A DNA stretch of 43,896 nucleotides. Origin: Paraburkholderia panacisoli. GTDB lineage: Bacteria; Pseudomonadota; Gammaproteobacteria; Burkholderiales; Burkholderiaceae. Below are positions 8,558 to 17,736 of the stretch, in pieces. A program made the position numbers and the translations under genes. Every line of letters starts with the position of its first letter. Position 1 is the stretch's first letter. Below the pieces are notes generated by a model. The model searched no databases. It was not told where the DNA came from and saw nothing but the letters and a program-made list of their open reading frames with translations. The DNA lies in NCBI RefSeq assembly GCF_008369935.1, contig NZ_VTUZ01000062.1:1-43896 (forward strand). Reading direction: 5' to 3'.

Positions 8558-9685
8558 TCAGAAGCGAGTGCGCACGCCCGTGGTCAGTTCCAGCTGGTTG
8601 GTCGCGCCGAACGTCGATCCGACCGTGTAGCCGCCATGCAGCTTCATGTAGTCGCCGGCCAGGTACACTTCGGTGCGCTTGGACAGGTGGTAGAACGCCG
8701 ACCAGTAGAGCGTTTCCTTGTAACCGTTATGGAGGCCTGAAGTCGGGTCGAAAGCACCGATGTTCGCGTTCGGGATATCGCCGTCACTGTTGTAAGCGGC
8801 GTTTTTCACGCGCATCTGCTGATAGCCGAGTTGGTAGTCGAACGGGCCCTTCGGCGACAGCTTGAGCGACACTGTCCACGCGTTGTCCTGACGCTGACCG
8901 AGCGCACCCTGATTGCCGAGATAGCGGAAGTAACCCGCATTGGCGCGCAGAATACCGAACGTATAGTTGCCGCCGACCGAGAACGATTGGTTCGTGAAGC
9001 CTTCACGGTTGACGTGGCTATAGAAGCCCGACACGTTGAACGGGCCGCCGTTGTAGCCGAGCGCGGCCTGATAGTTGGCGTTCGTGCCGAAACTCGTCGA
9101 GTTGCCGAATGCGTAGCCTGCGCTAGCGAAAATGCCGTTGTCGAACAGTTTCTTCCATGCCACGCCATTGTTATACCGTGTACCGGTCGCGCTGGCCGCG
9201 TAGAAAATCATCTGTTTGAAGTTGTTCGAATTGGTCCAGCCGCCCTCTTCCGTCGTCAGCCTGGCGCTGCCGTACGGGTCGCCGTAGATCGTCGAGGCGT
9301 CGCGCGCAATCGTGTTCTGGAACCCTGCCGTGATCTTGCCGAAGGTGTCGTTCTCGATGCCCACCCATGCGTCGCGGTCGAAGATCTGGCCTGGATCTTC
9401 CATCTGGCCGTTGGCGACAACGAATTCGCTTTCAAGCCGGAAAATGATCTTCGACCCCCCACCGATGTCTTCCGCACCCTTCATGCCCCAACGGCTGCCG
9501 CTGAACCACGGTTCGCCGTCGTTGCCCATGCCAATGACATGATTGCCGTTCGCATCCGCGTGCGTCCGGTAGGTGGGGAAGCTCAGGTCCATCAGGCCGT
9601 AAAGCTGAACACTTGATTGGGCGTGCGCGCCGGTTGCAGCAACGGCGCTTGCCGTAACGGCCAACGCCAGATACTTTTTCTTCAA
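8558..9685 (-). CDS. Gram-negative trimeric porin (Burkholderia type)
   Basis: A 375-residue outer-membrane general porin. The Sec signal peptide MKKKYLALAVTASAVAATGAHA is followed by the mature start QSSVQLYGLMD, typical of the beta-proteobacterial porin family. The strands alternate throughout and the protein ends in TGVRTRF with the terminal phenylalanine needed for BAM-dependent assembly. Length is normal. The gene is preceded by a tctD-like pseudogene and followed by a terminator at 8471-8510. It may supply outer-membrane passage for the ABC substrate upstream, but this is only inferred from position. Confidence 0.95.
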   Translation of the reverse strand: MKKKYLALAVTASAVAATGAHAQSSVQLYGLMDLSFPTYRTHADANGNHVIGMGNDGEPWFSGSRWGMKGAEDIGGGSKIIFRLESEFVVANGQMEDPGQIFDRDAWVGIENDTFGKITAGFQNTIARDASTIYGDPYGSARLTTEEGGWTNSNNFKQMIFYAASATGTRYNNGVAWKKLFDNGIFASAGYAFGNSTSFGTNANYQAALGYNGGPFNVSGFYSHVNREGFTNQSFSVGGNYTFGILRANAGYFRYLGNQGALGQRQDNAWTVSLKLSPKGPFDYQLGYQQMRVKNAAYNSDGDIPNANIGAFDPTSGLHNGYKETLYWSAFYHLSKRTEVYLAGDYMKLHGGYTVGSTFGATNQLELTTGVRTRF

Positions 9686-9858
9686 GATCGTCTCCTCAAA
9701 TTACTACGTAAAAATCTTCGTTTTCGCCCGCTGCCGTGACTGCCGCCCGGATCAGTCGATGGACGCAATCCTAGTTACCTCAATCCTTCACCAACCTTTC
9801 CTGTATCATCTGTACAACTAAGTGCATTTGCTGATATACGGCGTGATGTCGATGCCAG

Positions 9859-10168
9859 TTACGCGGAATCGTTGCTGCGCAGAATATAGCCAAGGCCGCG
9901 CAACGTCGTGATCTGCGCGCTCGACATGCATAGATGCTTGCGCAAGCGGTGAATATAGATGTCGATAGCGTCCGCGCTCGGTTCGTCGTCGAGGGTAAAC
10001 AAGCTTTCCACTAGTGCTATTTGGGAACTGTCTTCCCCGGTTTCAGCATCAAGGTTTCGAGAATCGTGTGCTCCCGGGGCCGCAATATCAGCGGCAGTTT
10101 TCATTGCTCAGCAGGCTGACAACCCAGTGTGCGAGTTCCGCGTCGTCTTCCACGAGCAGCAGCTTCAT
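9859..10168 (-). pseudogene. Degenerate tctD-like OmpR-family response regulator
   Basis: Three pieces of one response-regulator gene remain. The N-terminus MKLLLVEDDAELAHWVVSLL (from 10168) stops soon after residue 26. A middle piece, EHTILETLMLKPGKTVPK, is read in another frame near 10075-10020 and ends in stops. The C-terminal winged helix, FTLDDEPSADAIDIYIHRLR to LRGLGYILR, is read in a third frame down to 9859. Most of the receiver domain, including the phospho-acceptor aspartate, is deleted (about 310 bp remain of about 660). The sequence resembles TctD, the regulator of tripartite tricarboxylate transporters. It is 34 bp downstream of the ABC permease gene. It is not functional as a regulator. 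Confidence 0.88.
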
Positions 10169-10201
10169 CTCTTTTCCTCAATCGCGAGGCGTTACCGAAA
10201 G

Positions 10202-11065
10202 TCAGAATGCCGCGGGTCTCCACTTCAGCAAACGCCTTTCCAGCGCGGTGAGTAAATAGTCCGCGGTGAGCGCCACCACCGCCAGCACGATCATGGCTGC
10301 GAACACGCCGCTCGCATTGAATGCGCCTTGCGCCGTCGAGATCAACAGGCCGATGCCCTGCTTCGAACCGAGGAACTCGCCAACCACCGCGCCAACCAGG
10401 GCGAAACCGAAGCTCACGTGGAGGCTCGCGAGAATCCACGACAGCGCCGATGGAATCACCACCGACGTAGTCAACTGGCGTTTGGAGGCACCAAGAATCT
10501 GCGCATTCGCAATCATGTAGCGATCGGCTTCACGCACGCCCTGGAACGCATTGCCGAATACCACAAAGAACACCATCACAACCGCCAGCGCTACCTTCGA
10601 AGCCATGCCGAGGCCAAGCGCGATCACGAACACCGAACCCAGCACGACCCGAGGGATCGAATTCGCGATCTGGATGTAGAGACTGAACACGTCGGACAAC
10701 AGCTTGTTGCGGCCCAGCACCACGCCGCATACGATGCCGCCGGCCGAGCCAATCAGGAAGCCCAGGAAGGTTTCTTCGAGTGTGACCCAGACCTGCTGAA
10801 GCAGAGGACCCTGCGAAGTGCCATTGATGAACCAGTCGGCGATCTGCGCAAAGATTGCGGACGGCATCGAGAAAAAGAAGGGATCAATCCATTTAAACCG
10901 TCCGCCCAATTCCCATCCACCCAGCACAATCACCAGCACCAGGATCCGCAGACCGATGATCAATGCATGTCGTTGGCGCAGCCGCCGCTGTGCGATCTTT
11001 TCAACATTTGCCAGCGACGCGCTATCGAAGGCCGCCTGCAAAGCATAGTCAGGAGTTGACATCAA
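10202..11065 (-). CDS. ABC transporter permease (SsuC/TauC/NitT type)
   Basis: A 287-residue inner-membrane permease with about six membrane segments. The first is LIIGLRILVLVIVLGGWELG, about 36-55. The BPD_transp_1 coupling loop sits near residues 155-205 (IPRVVLGSVFVIALGLGMAS, then GNAFQGVREADRYMIANAQILGAS). It belongs to the family importing sulfonates, taurine, nitrate or pyrimidine precursors. It is third in a minus-strand operon after the substrate-binding and ATPase genes, 20 bp after the ATPase stop. The substrate is unknown. Confidence 0.92.
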   Translation of the reverse strand: MMSTPDYALQAAFDSASLANVEKIAQRRLRQRHALIIGLRILVLVIVLGGWELGGRFKWIDPFFFSMPSAIFAQIADWFINGTSQGPLLQQVWVTLEETFLGFLIGSAGGIVCGVVLGRNKLLSDVFSLYIQIANSIPRVVLGSVFVIALGLGMASKVALAVVMVFFVVFGNAFQGVREADRYMIANAQILGASKRQLTTSVVIPSALSWILASLHVSFGFALVGAVVGEFLGSKQGIGLLISTAQGAFNASGVFAAMIVLAVVALTADYLLTALERRLLKWRPAAF

Positions 11066-11085
11066 TTTTCCCAGTATCGGTTAGG

Positions 11086-11883
11086 TCAGGCGATCTGCAC
11101 TTCCTCACGCAGGTCATGCCAGATGTCGCGCGAGATTTCAATGAAACGGGGCTCGTAGCGAATCTCCGACGTGACGCGCGGTCGCGGCAGATCGATCTCA
11201 TAGACTTTCTTCAGTGTCGCAGGCCGTGCGGTCAAGACGAAAACTCGATCGGCCAGCGCGATTGCTTCTTCCAGATCGTGCGTGACGAACACGACCGAGC
11301 CCGAATTCGCCGACCACAGCTGCAGCAACTCGTCCTGCATCAACGTGCGCGTCTGCATGTCGAGCGCCGAGAACGGCTCGTCCATCAGCAGGATTTCCGG
11401 CTTGTTGATGAAGGTCTGCGCGAGCGCGACGCGCTTTCTCATTCCGCCCGACAATTGATGGGGATAATGCTTGCCGAACTTCTCGAGTCCGACGCGGCGC
11501 AGCCACTCATTCGCTTCGTCGTGCGCGACCGATTTCGAGCGGCCGCGATAGAGCGGCCCAGCGGCGACGTTGTCGAGCACCGAGCGCCACGGAAACACCG
11601 CGTCGGCCTGAAACACGAAGCCGATGCGCGGGTCGATGCCGTCCACCGGCGCGCCCATCACGCGCACTTCGCCGGTAGTCGGCTTCAGCAGCCCGGTGAT
11701 CATGCTGAGCGTCGTGGATTTGCCGCAGCCGGTCGGCCCGACCACCGCGACGAACTCGCCTTTGGCGACGGACATGCTGAAATCGCGCAACGCAATCGTG
11801 GCCTTGCCGTCCGGAGAAACAAAGCGGCATGACACTGAGTCGAACTCGATCACCGGAGCGTCTTTGGAAACAACATGGTTCAT
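11086..11883 (-). CDS. ABC transporter ATP-binding protein (SsuB/TauB type)
   Basis: An ATPase of about 265 residues, counted from the methionine of MNHVVSKDAPVIEFDSV. Walker A is GPTGCGKSTT (about 49-58), the Q-loop FVFQADAVFPWRSVLDN, the signature LSGGMRKRVALA (about 145-156), Walker B ILLMDEPFSALD (about 165-176), and the H-loop FVTHDLEEA. A longer open frame extends to 11961, but its extra residues do not resemble the family and no good ribosome site decides the start. An ATG three codons earlier is equally possible. It powers the importer with the permease and binding protein on either side. Confidence 0.93.
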   Translation of the reverse strand: MNHVVSKDAPVIEFDSVSCRFVSPDGKATIALRDFSMSVAKGEFVAVVGPTGCGKSTTLSMITGLLKPTTGEVRVMGAPVDGIDPRIGFVFQADAVFPWRSVLDNVAAGPLYRGRSKSVAHDEANEWLRRVGLEKFGKHYPHQLSGGMRKRVALAQTFINKPEILLMDEPFSALDMQTRTLMQDELLQLWSANSGSVVFVTHDLEEAIALADRVFVLTARPATLKKVYEIDLPRPRVTSEIRYEPRFIEISRDIWHDLREEVQIA

Positions 11884-11982
11884 CTGGTACATCCATGGAA
11901 GTGGCCGGCACCGTTGTATCGGCAGCGGCAGTGCAACGATCACACTGCAAGAGACGGGCAACAGCGACCGGCGAGCGCCGAC

Positions 11983-12996
11983 TTATTTCGAACCGGTGAA
12001 CTCGTTGGTGTAGGTTTTCGCCAGCTCGATATGCTTGCCTTTGACCGACGGATTGAATGCAGACAGCACCTTCAATACGGTCTCGGGACCGTCAGCAGGC
12101 ATCTTGCCGTCCTTCGTAAACATCGGCAGCGATGCTTTCAACGCGCTCACGTAAAGCGGTTTGTCTTTCTGATAGTCGTCAGGCATTTTGGCTGCAATCT
12201 CTTCCGCGCTATGCGTGTGGATGAATTGCATCGTGCGAACGAACGCGTGCGCAAGCTTTGCTGCTTCCGCCTTGTGGGAATCGGCCCATGCCGCCTGGAC
12301 GTAGAGGCTCGACGCCGGGTAGGTTCCGCCCAACGCCGCCTTCGTCCCTTCCACGGAGCGCATATCGACGAGCACCTTCGCGTCGCCGGACTTCTGCAAT
12401 GCCGAGACGGTCGGCTCGGTCGTCATACCGGCGTCGATACGCCCTTGTTTGATCGCCGCGATGAAGCTGGCGTCAGCGCCCACCGGAAGCATCGTGTATT
12501 CCGTGGACTGGATGCCGTGCTGTCCCGCGAGGTATTGCGTAAGGAAGCTTGTTGAAGAACCGAGGCCCGTCACACCCAACGTCTTGCCCTTCACGTCCGC
12601 CATCGATTTGACCGTTTCGGCCGCTTTGGTCGATACCATCTCGACCTCGCCCGGCACTTGCCCGAAAACGACGATCGCCTTGACGTCCTTGCCTTTGGTT
12701 TGCAGGTCTATCGTATGGTCGTAGAACCCGACGACAGCCTGAACGGCACCGGCCAGCAGTTCGTTTTCGGCGTCGACGCCTGCCGGCTGCGACAGAAGTT
12801 CGACGTCGAGCCCCTCGTCCTTGAAATAGCCAAGCTGCTCGGTCAGGCGCGTCGGCAAATAGATCAGCTTCGTGATGCCGCCGACCATGATCGTGATCTT
12901 CCCGCCGTCGGCGGCGCTCGCATGCTGCGACGCAAGGCCGAAGAGCAGGCCGGAAGCAATGGCGATCTGCCGCAGTGTGCGAAAGCTAGGGGTCAT
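11983..12996 (-). CDS. ABC transporter substrate-binding protein (NMT1/SsuA-like)
   Basis: A 337-residue periplasmic binding protein, first gene of the ABC operon. A Sec signal peptide ends ASQHASA|ADGG. The fold is that of the NitT/TauT/SsuA family: KLIYLPTRLTEQLGYFKDEG in the first lobe, AVVGFYDHTIDLQTKGKD, then the second lobe beginning VKGKTLGVTGLGSSTSFLT. The ligand cannot be deduced. The neighbouring tctD-like remnant and the 2-hydroxycarboxylate carrier at 14.4 kb make an organic acid conceivable, but the family more often handles sulfonates, nitrate or aromatic sulfonates. About 100 bp separate it from the ATPase gene. Confidence 0.9.
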   Translation of the reverse strand: MTPSFRTLRQIAIASGLLFGLASQHASAADGGKITIMVGGITKLIYLPTRLTEQLGYFKDEGLDVELLSQPAGVDAENELLAGAVQAVVGFYDHTIDLQTKGKDVKAIVVFGQVPGEVEMVSTKAAETVKSMADVKGKTLGVTGLGSSTSFLTQYLAGQHGIQSTEYTMLPVGADASFIAAIKQGRIDAGMTTEPTVSALQKSGDAKVLVDMRSVEGTKAALGGTYPASSLYVQAAWADSHKAEAAKLAHAFVRTMQFIHTHSAEEIAAKMPDDYQKDKPLYVSALKASLPMFTKDGKMPADGPETVLKVLSAFNPSVKGKHIELAKTYTNEFTGSK

Positions 12997-13638
12997 CGAT
13001 AGTCTCCGTTATTGTCCGGCGCGGCGGAATGCCGCCCGTCTGCATCGACGGCGCAATTCTAGGAAATCGAATCCTTCTCCCAGCTTTCACGGCGATCAAT
13101 ATTCGTATGGGATATCTATGATGGCCAGAGGCGCTGCTACTCAAAAACGCCCCTTCCCGCTTCGGCAACTTTCGACCGCGCCCCCATGACTACGTCCGGT
13201 CACTGCCCAAAAAAAGGGGCTAACCGATGCTAGTTGCAGCGCGGCGGGTCGTCGCCTTCCGTGCAAGTCATGCCTCGCTTGATGCGCGAGATCTGCGCTT
13301 CAAATGCGCGCGCGCCCCTATTGCGTCACCAACACCTCGACGCGACAGTGCCGCCCTCACGTCGTATTGTTGCGCGGGCGTTGCGGGTTAACACCCATGA
13401 TTTGGCGACAGCAGAGAAAGCTGGCAGAAGGCGTCCGGTCTCTATAATCCGTTTCAATCACCCTGAAAGAGCGCCACGCTTTAGAAAGCGGCGTCACACC
13501 ATCGGGGTTGCCAGCAGCTATCCACCATACGGCAGCGGAGCAACAGTGGGTGGACGGCTCCCATTTCCTCACAATTCGCCGGGGAGCGGAGTCGCTCCAT
13601 GTCGCAAGCCTGCAATCAGCACAATGCGTGGAGAAGCG
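12997..13638. other. Regulatory and empty intergenic region upstream of the ABC operon
   Basis: This stretch separates the ABC operon (minus) from a small plus-strand gene. The ABC promoter must lie here. The translated frames look non-coding. An in-frame open stretch runs upstream of the 13639 start but lacks protein-like composition. Confidence 0.4.
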
Positions 13639-13920
13639 GTGAAAGATATCGAAATCGAGCGGTGGCCATTTGTGGTCCTCATGTGTATCTGTCTTGGTGG
13701 TTTGATGTTGAAGGCGTGCGCGTTTGGGCAAGATGCTTCTCCGCTTGATGGTGTGGTAGCTCATACATGTAGCGACTTGCTGGTCTTTCTCGGCGGTGTT
13801 GGAAGTGCCGGACTTCTTTGTATCAAACTCTTCGGTCCGGCAAGGGTTGAGAGCACGCTTTTCTGGGTGTTCCTCGCGGGAATCATCGCCGCTGCGATCC
13901 TGTTTTGCCGGGGGACCTGA
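13639..13920 (+). CDS. Small membrane protein of unknown function
   Basis: A 93-residue protein beginning MKDIEIERWPFVVLMCICLG, from a GTG start preceded by GGAG with 5-base spacing. Three hydrophobic segments are visible, at about 9-27 (WPFVVLMCICLGGLMLKA), 44-64 (DLLVFLGGVGSAGLLCIKLF) and 70-91 (STLFWVFLAGIIAAAILFC). I do not recognise the family. An upstream ATG at 13624 is possible but has no ribosome site. The next small gene begins 49 bp later on the same strand, so they may be co-transcribed. Confidence 0.6.
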   Translation: MKDIEIERWPFVVLMCICLGGLMLKACAFGQDASPLDGVVAHTCSDLLVFLGGVGSAGLLCIKLFGPARVESTLFWVFLAGIIAAAILFCRGT

Positions 13921-13969
13921 AGGAAGACATGGACATAGCCCGCATCATTCATCGACGCTGGAGTTGGCG

Positions 13970-14194
13970 ATGACCGAAGGCAGAACGTCTTTACGTGCGC
14001 TCATCGACAAATGGGTTGGACGTACGGCGACGAGTCCCATTAGGGTTATCCGACATGGTGATGCACGATCGAGGCGCTACGTGCACGTCTCGCTCCTACG
14101 GTCGCAGTCAGCGCACATGATCTTCTTTTTTCGTCACGATGACGGTAGCCGGAATGTCTTCCCGCCAGAGACTCAACGCCCTGCGATGACTTAA
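13970..14194 (+). CDS. Small hypothetical protein with IFFFRHDDGS motif
   Basis: A 74-residue basic protein beginning MTEGRTSLRALIDKWVG and containing MIFFFRHDDGSRNVFPPE near its end. It resembles short hypothetical proteins that recur in Burkholderia genomes, in which an FFFRHDDGSW.VFPP motif is conserved. GGAG lies 6 bases before the ATG. It is cytoplasmic with no membrane segment. The function is unknown. It follows the small membrane protein at 13639-13920. Confidence 0.6.
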   Translation: MTEGRTSLRALIDKWVGRTATSPIRVIRHGDARSRRYVHVSLLRSQSAHMIFFFRHDDGSRNVFPPETQRPAMT

Positions 14195-14372
14195 ATTGCA
14201 ATCAGGCCGCATGACGCGCGGTGAAATCCACGTGGGCTTCGCATCCGGAGACAATTTGTCGCATGAGCGCTGAAGCCACCAGCAGAATCCCTTGATCAGA
14301 TCACTGGCCGGTGAGCATTGGGACGCTTCGCGCCACTGCAGCCGCCGGCCTTCAACCACGAGGAGACACTTC

Positions 14373-15734
14373 GTGCAAACCACTTCACGCACATCACCGC
14401 CTGCACCCGACCCGGCGCATCAACCCGGGATCAAGCCCCGCTTCTGGCCCGAAGGCTGGTGGAAACTGATGGAATACCGGATCGGCATCATTCCGTTGCC
14501 GGTCTACGTGATCCTGCTCGTGCTGATCACCGGCTTTGCGGTCACCGGAAAGGTGCCGGGTGAGATATCGATGGCAATTGCGGTATTGGCCTTCTTTGGT
14601 TTCACTTGCGCGGAGATCGGCAAGCGTCTGCCAATCGTGCGCAACATCGGAGCCGCCGCGATCTTCGCGACCTTTATTCCATCCGCGCTGAGCTACTACC
14701 ACTTGTTGCCCAAGCCGATCCTCACGCTCACCACGGACTTCACGAAATCGACCAATTTCCTGTACCTGTTCATTGCGTCGATCATCGTGGGCAGCATTCT
14801 GAGCATGGACCGGCGCGTGCTGATCCAGGGCTTCATCAAGATCTTCGTGCCGCTCGCACTCGGCTCGGTCGCGGCTGGCATCGTCGGGACGCTGGTCGGT
14901 ACTGCGCTGGGACTCGGTGCGCACCATACGTTCTTCTATATCGTGGCGCCGATCATGGCAGGAGGCATCGGCGAAGGGGCGATCCCGTTGTCGGTCGGCT
15001 ACTCGGAAATCCTTCATTTACCGCAGGGTGAGTTGTTCGCCCAGGTCTTGCCGCCGGTGATGCTCGGCAGTCTTACCGCAATCGTCTTCTCAGGCCTGCT
15101 CGACAGGGTTGGAAAGAGGTTTCCTCATCTCACTGGTGAAGGACGTTTGCAAGTTGGTGAGGAAGACGAAATGGACCCGGTGCAGGAGAAAATAAGCGGC
15201 CATGTGGACGTCTCGCATATCGCTGCGGCGGGGATCACCGCCATCACCCTTTACCTGCTCGGATTGATGTGCCGCAACCTGTTCGGGCTGCCCGCACCGG
15301 TTGCCATGCTGTTTCTCGCGGTGCTGGTCAAACTCGCCCGCGCGGTGTCGCCGCCACTGCAGGAGGGCGCCTTCGTCGTCTACAAGTTCTTCTCGACTGC
15401 GGTTACCTATCCGCTGTTGTTCGCGATCGGGGTGGCAATGACACCGTGGGACAAACTGATGGCCGCGTTCACCCTCGCCAACATCGTGACCATCGTGGCA
15501 ACGGTGGCTACGCTCATGGGGACCGGCTTCGTGATCGGTCGCATGTTGAAGATGTATCCTGTCGATACGGCAATCGTGAACGCGTGTCACAGCGGACAGG
15601 GTGGGACGGGCGACGTCGCGATCCTGACGGCGGCCAACCGTATGCAACTGATGCCGTTTGCACAGATTGCCACGCGAATAGGCGGCGCGATTGTCGTCAC
15701 CCTGACGTTGATCGTGCTCGCGCACATCAGATGA
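14373..15734 (+). CDS. 2-hydroxycarboxylate transporter (citrate/malate:Na+ symporter type)
   Basis: A 453-residue inner-membrane carrier of the 2HCT family (CitS/CitP/MleP type), which moves citrate, malate or lactate with Na+ or in exchange. The two diagnostic GGxG re-entrant loop motifs are present: GGIGEGAIPLS in the first half and GQGGTGDVAILTAANR in the second. About eleven hydrophobic segments are visible. The GTG start (MQTTSRTSPPAP) is chosen because AGGAG lies 7 bases upstream. A longer frame to 14292 has no support. No citrate lyase genes are nearby, so it probably serves uptake rather than a dedicated citrate fermentation operon. Confidence 0.9.
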   Translation: MQTTSRTSPPAPDPAHQPGIKPRFWPEGWWKLMEYRIGIIPLPVYVILLVLITGFAVTGKVPGEISMAIAVLAFFGFTCAEIGKRLPIVRNIGAAAIFATFIPSALSYYHLLPKPILTLTTDFTKSTNFLYLFIASIIVGSILSMDRRVLIQGFIKIFVPLALGSVAAGIVGTLVGTALGLGAHHTFFYIVAPIMAGGIGEGAIPLSVGYSEILHLPQGELFAQVLPPVMLGSLTAIVFSGLLDRVGKRFPHLTGEGRLQVGEEDEMDPVQEKISGHVDVSHIAAAGITAITLYLLGLMCRNLFGLPAPVAMLFLAVLVKLARAVSPPLQEGAFVVYKFFSTAVTYPLLFAIGVAMTPWDKLMAAFTLANIVTIVATVATLMGTGFVIGRMLKMYPVDTAIVNACHSGQGGTGDVAILTAANRMQLMPFAQIATRIGGAIVVTLTLIVLAHIR

Positions 15735-16351
15735 CGAATCCCAAGGGCACTGTTAAGTCAACGGGTTCCGATTACAAATTCGTTTTTAAACATAGCTATC
15801 CTTATCAGACGATGCCTGAGACCGCGGTGGTGGCGGTCCAGTCATACCATTTGGCAAAGCGTTCCTGCAGTATTGCACGATGACACGCCGCGTTCATCAG
15901 ATGTATGGACAACGCGAAGTGCTGTCGGTCCGAAGCATGAGAGAAACGCCTGCGTGCAAGGCGCATCGCGAAAACCGCATAGCTGGCGTTCGCGCCTGCG
16001 GGTCGCAGCAGCACTGGGCGGTTTGAAGCCTGCTCCAGCAAGCCGACTCAACATTTTCCCTTTCGCTCATGGCTCATGGCTCATGGCATATTGCGGCCAC
16101 ATTGATGAGGAGGCCACTTGATGGCAGCGACGTTCGAAGCAATTCAGGTGAAGATGAATAAACTGTAAGCACACGCAGACACGCTTGCGACAAAAAAGTC
16201 GGCGCAATAATCTTAGCGCCGCAGACGCCAAGGTATCGTGAGTTCTGAAACAGAACATTTCGGGTTGGGGCGCTTTAGAAAACTGCTAAAGGCGATCGGC
16301 CAAAGGCGTGGTCCGGTTCGCACCATGAGTATCGAAACCCGCGCTGGCTGC
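15735..16351. other. Intergenic region with a 7-bp triplicate repeat
   Basis: No gene is recognised. A tandem GCTCATG repeat, three copies, lies at 16065-16085. A 78-residue minus-strand open frame (15805-16041) has low-complexity composition and no recognised family, so it is not called. Confidence 0.45.
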
Positions 16352-16777
16352 TCAAAGTAACTTGCGAAGGCCGTCATACATCATCACAGAGCCGTTGATG
16401 TCAGTAACGGCTCCCATATATCCTCTACTGTCCAAATCCGCCAGACGGCTGGCGTTTAAACCGAGACTGGCGTAATAAGCCGCTTGCGATCGCGGGCGAA
16501 GCTCGACGCGAATATTCCCTACCACTCCGGCATTTCGCGCCCTATAACCTATCTGCAGGGCGATCATTACGTGTCCAGGGTCCACAAGATCCGTTGACAT
16601 TGCCAACTCGCACGCCATCTTCCGCCCGGGACCTCGGCTCGGCGCACTGTTTTCCTCATTTTCCCAATGACCTAAAACTTTCGCCTCGGGCAATTGGCCT
16701 GCAGACGCAAAAGACGCTGTGGGTGCCCGACATCCCGTGAGGAGGTCAACTTCAGGCACGCGAATATCGAGTCGCAC
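16352..16777 (-). CDS. Hypothetical protein, possibly exported
   Basis: An open frame of 141 residues that I do not recognise. It begins MRLDIRVPEVDLLTGCRAPT, and the last 80 residues (DPGHVMIALQIGYRARNAGV onward) look protein-like, with alternating hydrophobic residues and no stop-prone composition. LTGC resembles a lipobox, but the preceding residues are charged and no normal signal peptide is present. The first 17 codons are duplicated about 1 kb away at 17737-17787, where the frame soon stops. The true start may therefore lie at an internal codon, or the 5' end may be rearranged. Confidence 0.4.
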   Translation of the reverse strand: MRLDIRVPEVDLLTGCRAPTASFASAGQLPEAKVLGHWENEENSAPSRGPGRKMACELAMSTDLVDPGHVMIALQIGYRARNAGVVGNIRVELRPRSQAAYYASLGLNASRLADLDSRGYMGAVTDINGSVMMYDGLRKLL

Positions 16778-16782
16778 GATTG
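16732..16782. repeat. 51-bp direct repeat, copy 1
   Basis: It matches 17737-17787 in the same orientation at 46 of 51 positions. On the minus strand both copies encode MR(L/V)DIRVPEVD(L/V)LTG. Copy 1 forms the start of the hypothetical gene 16352-16777. The synonymous-looking differences suggest it was once coding in both places. Confidence 0.7.
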
Positions 16783-17386
16783 GAAGTTCCGCGCACGCGA
16801 GGCAAGGCAGATATCAGGCAATTTGAGCAAGTCACTGCCTTACAGGCGGGAGGCAGCATGTCCTCGTCGACGGACACGGCAATCCTTGTCGCAGCGGCGC
16901 ATGACGCTGCGCTGGACCCCGGTCGCTGGCCCGACGAGGCGGTGTGGGGAGGGGGATGTCGCCGTTATCAATGACGGATTCGGCGAAAAAGTTTCACCCA
17001 CAAATCGAGGTGCCAGAATGAAATGTCGACTCATAGCAATGGCAAGCGGGTCTGTTTGTTGGCCACGGCAGAAGTCGCGTATTCACACGATGCAGGGCGA
17101 GCTCCGCAATCTCCAGACAACGCAGTCATCCGCACAGCAGCATGCTGCACCGACGGCGGCACAAATGCGCGACACGTCCGCAGGAGACGTGCCGAAGACG
17201 GGAACGCAACGGGTACGCGCAGCCAGTACGGAACCCCGTGTACGGCTGGGCTGTCCTGCGAAATCTGCCAGGGTAACTGATTGGACCCGTTCGTACGGGT
17301 CGTCGCCGAGGCCGGGTCGAGATTATCTGGAACGGCCCCTCATGCCTGGTTCGAGCGACCGAACCACCTTATCGGAGTACATGAAT

Positions 17387-17641
17387 ATGAAACCGCTCAA
17401 ACTTGCAGCATTTAGCGTCGCCGTTCTCGCATTCGGATACGTTCAGGCTCAGGATACATCGCCTGCAAGGCAGGCCACCAGTTCCGCGATGTCTTCGACA
17501 GACTCTGGAGGTGTCTCTGCCACGACTAGTGATTCAGGCATGTCAATGGGCAAAACGCGGGCCCAGGTCCGTCAGGAATATGAGCGCGCGCGTCAGTCGG
17601 GCGAACTCGACAGGATCAACCAACAGTATGGCGGCGAATAG
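17387..17641 (+). CDS. DUF4148 domain-containing secreted protein
   Basis: An 84-residue periplasmic protein beginning MKPLKLAAFSVAVLAFGYVQ, with a signal peptide cut at VQA|QDTS. A serine-rich linker is followed by the DUF4148 core TRAQVRQEYERARQSGELDR near the C-terminus. Burkholderiaceae have many copies of this short family, and the role is unknown. GGAG lies 9 bases before this ATG. The ATG two codons earlier (17381) is only 3 bases from it, so the later start is preferred. A perfect 20-bp palindrome follows the stop by 22 bases. Confidence 0.88.
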   Translation: MKPLKLAAFSVAVLAFGYVQAQDTSPARQATSSAMSSTDSGGVSATTSDSGMSMGKTRAQVRQEYERARQSGELDRINQQYGGE

Positions 17642-17663
17642 AAACAGGGATGCGCAATTCCGG

Positions 17664-17683
17664 GGCAGCGACTAGTCGCTGCC
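17664..17683 (+). terminator. Perfect palindrome after the DUF4148 gene
   Basis: GGCAGCGACTAGTCGCTGCC is fully self-complementary and is followed by TTGTCAC. It is probably the transcription end of the DUF4148 gene, although the T-run is poor. Confidence 0.6.
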
Positions 17684-17736
17684 TTGTCACAGTGAGCCAG
17701 CGTTGCAATCATCTTCTGCGGATTGCGCGCCCGAAA

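Noticed and set aside
13234..13638. Long in-frame extension upstream of the small membrane protein
   Set aside because: The extra residues have non-protein composition, while a GTG with a proper ribosome site fits the hydrophobic protein.
16065..16085. Tandem GCTCATG repeat as an operator array
   Set aside because: Three short units far from any start codon; most likely polymerase slippage.
16694..17386. Long plus-strand frame leading into the DUF4148 gene
   Set aside because: Only the last 84 codons match a family, and the signal peptide marks the true start.
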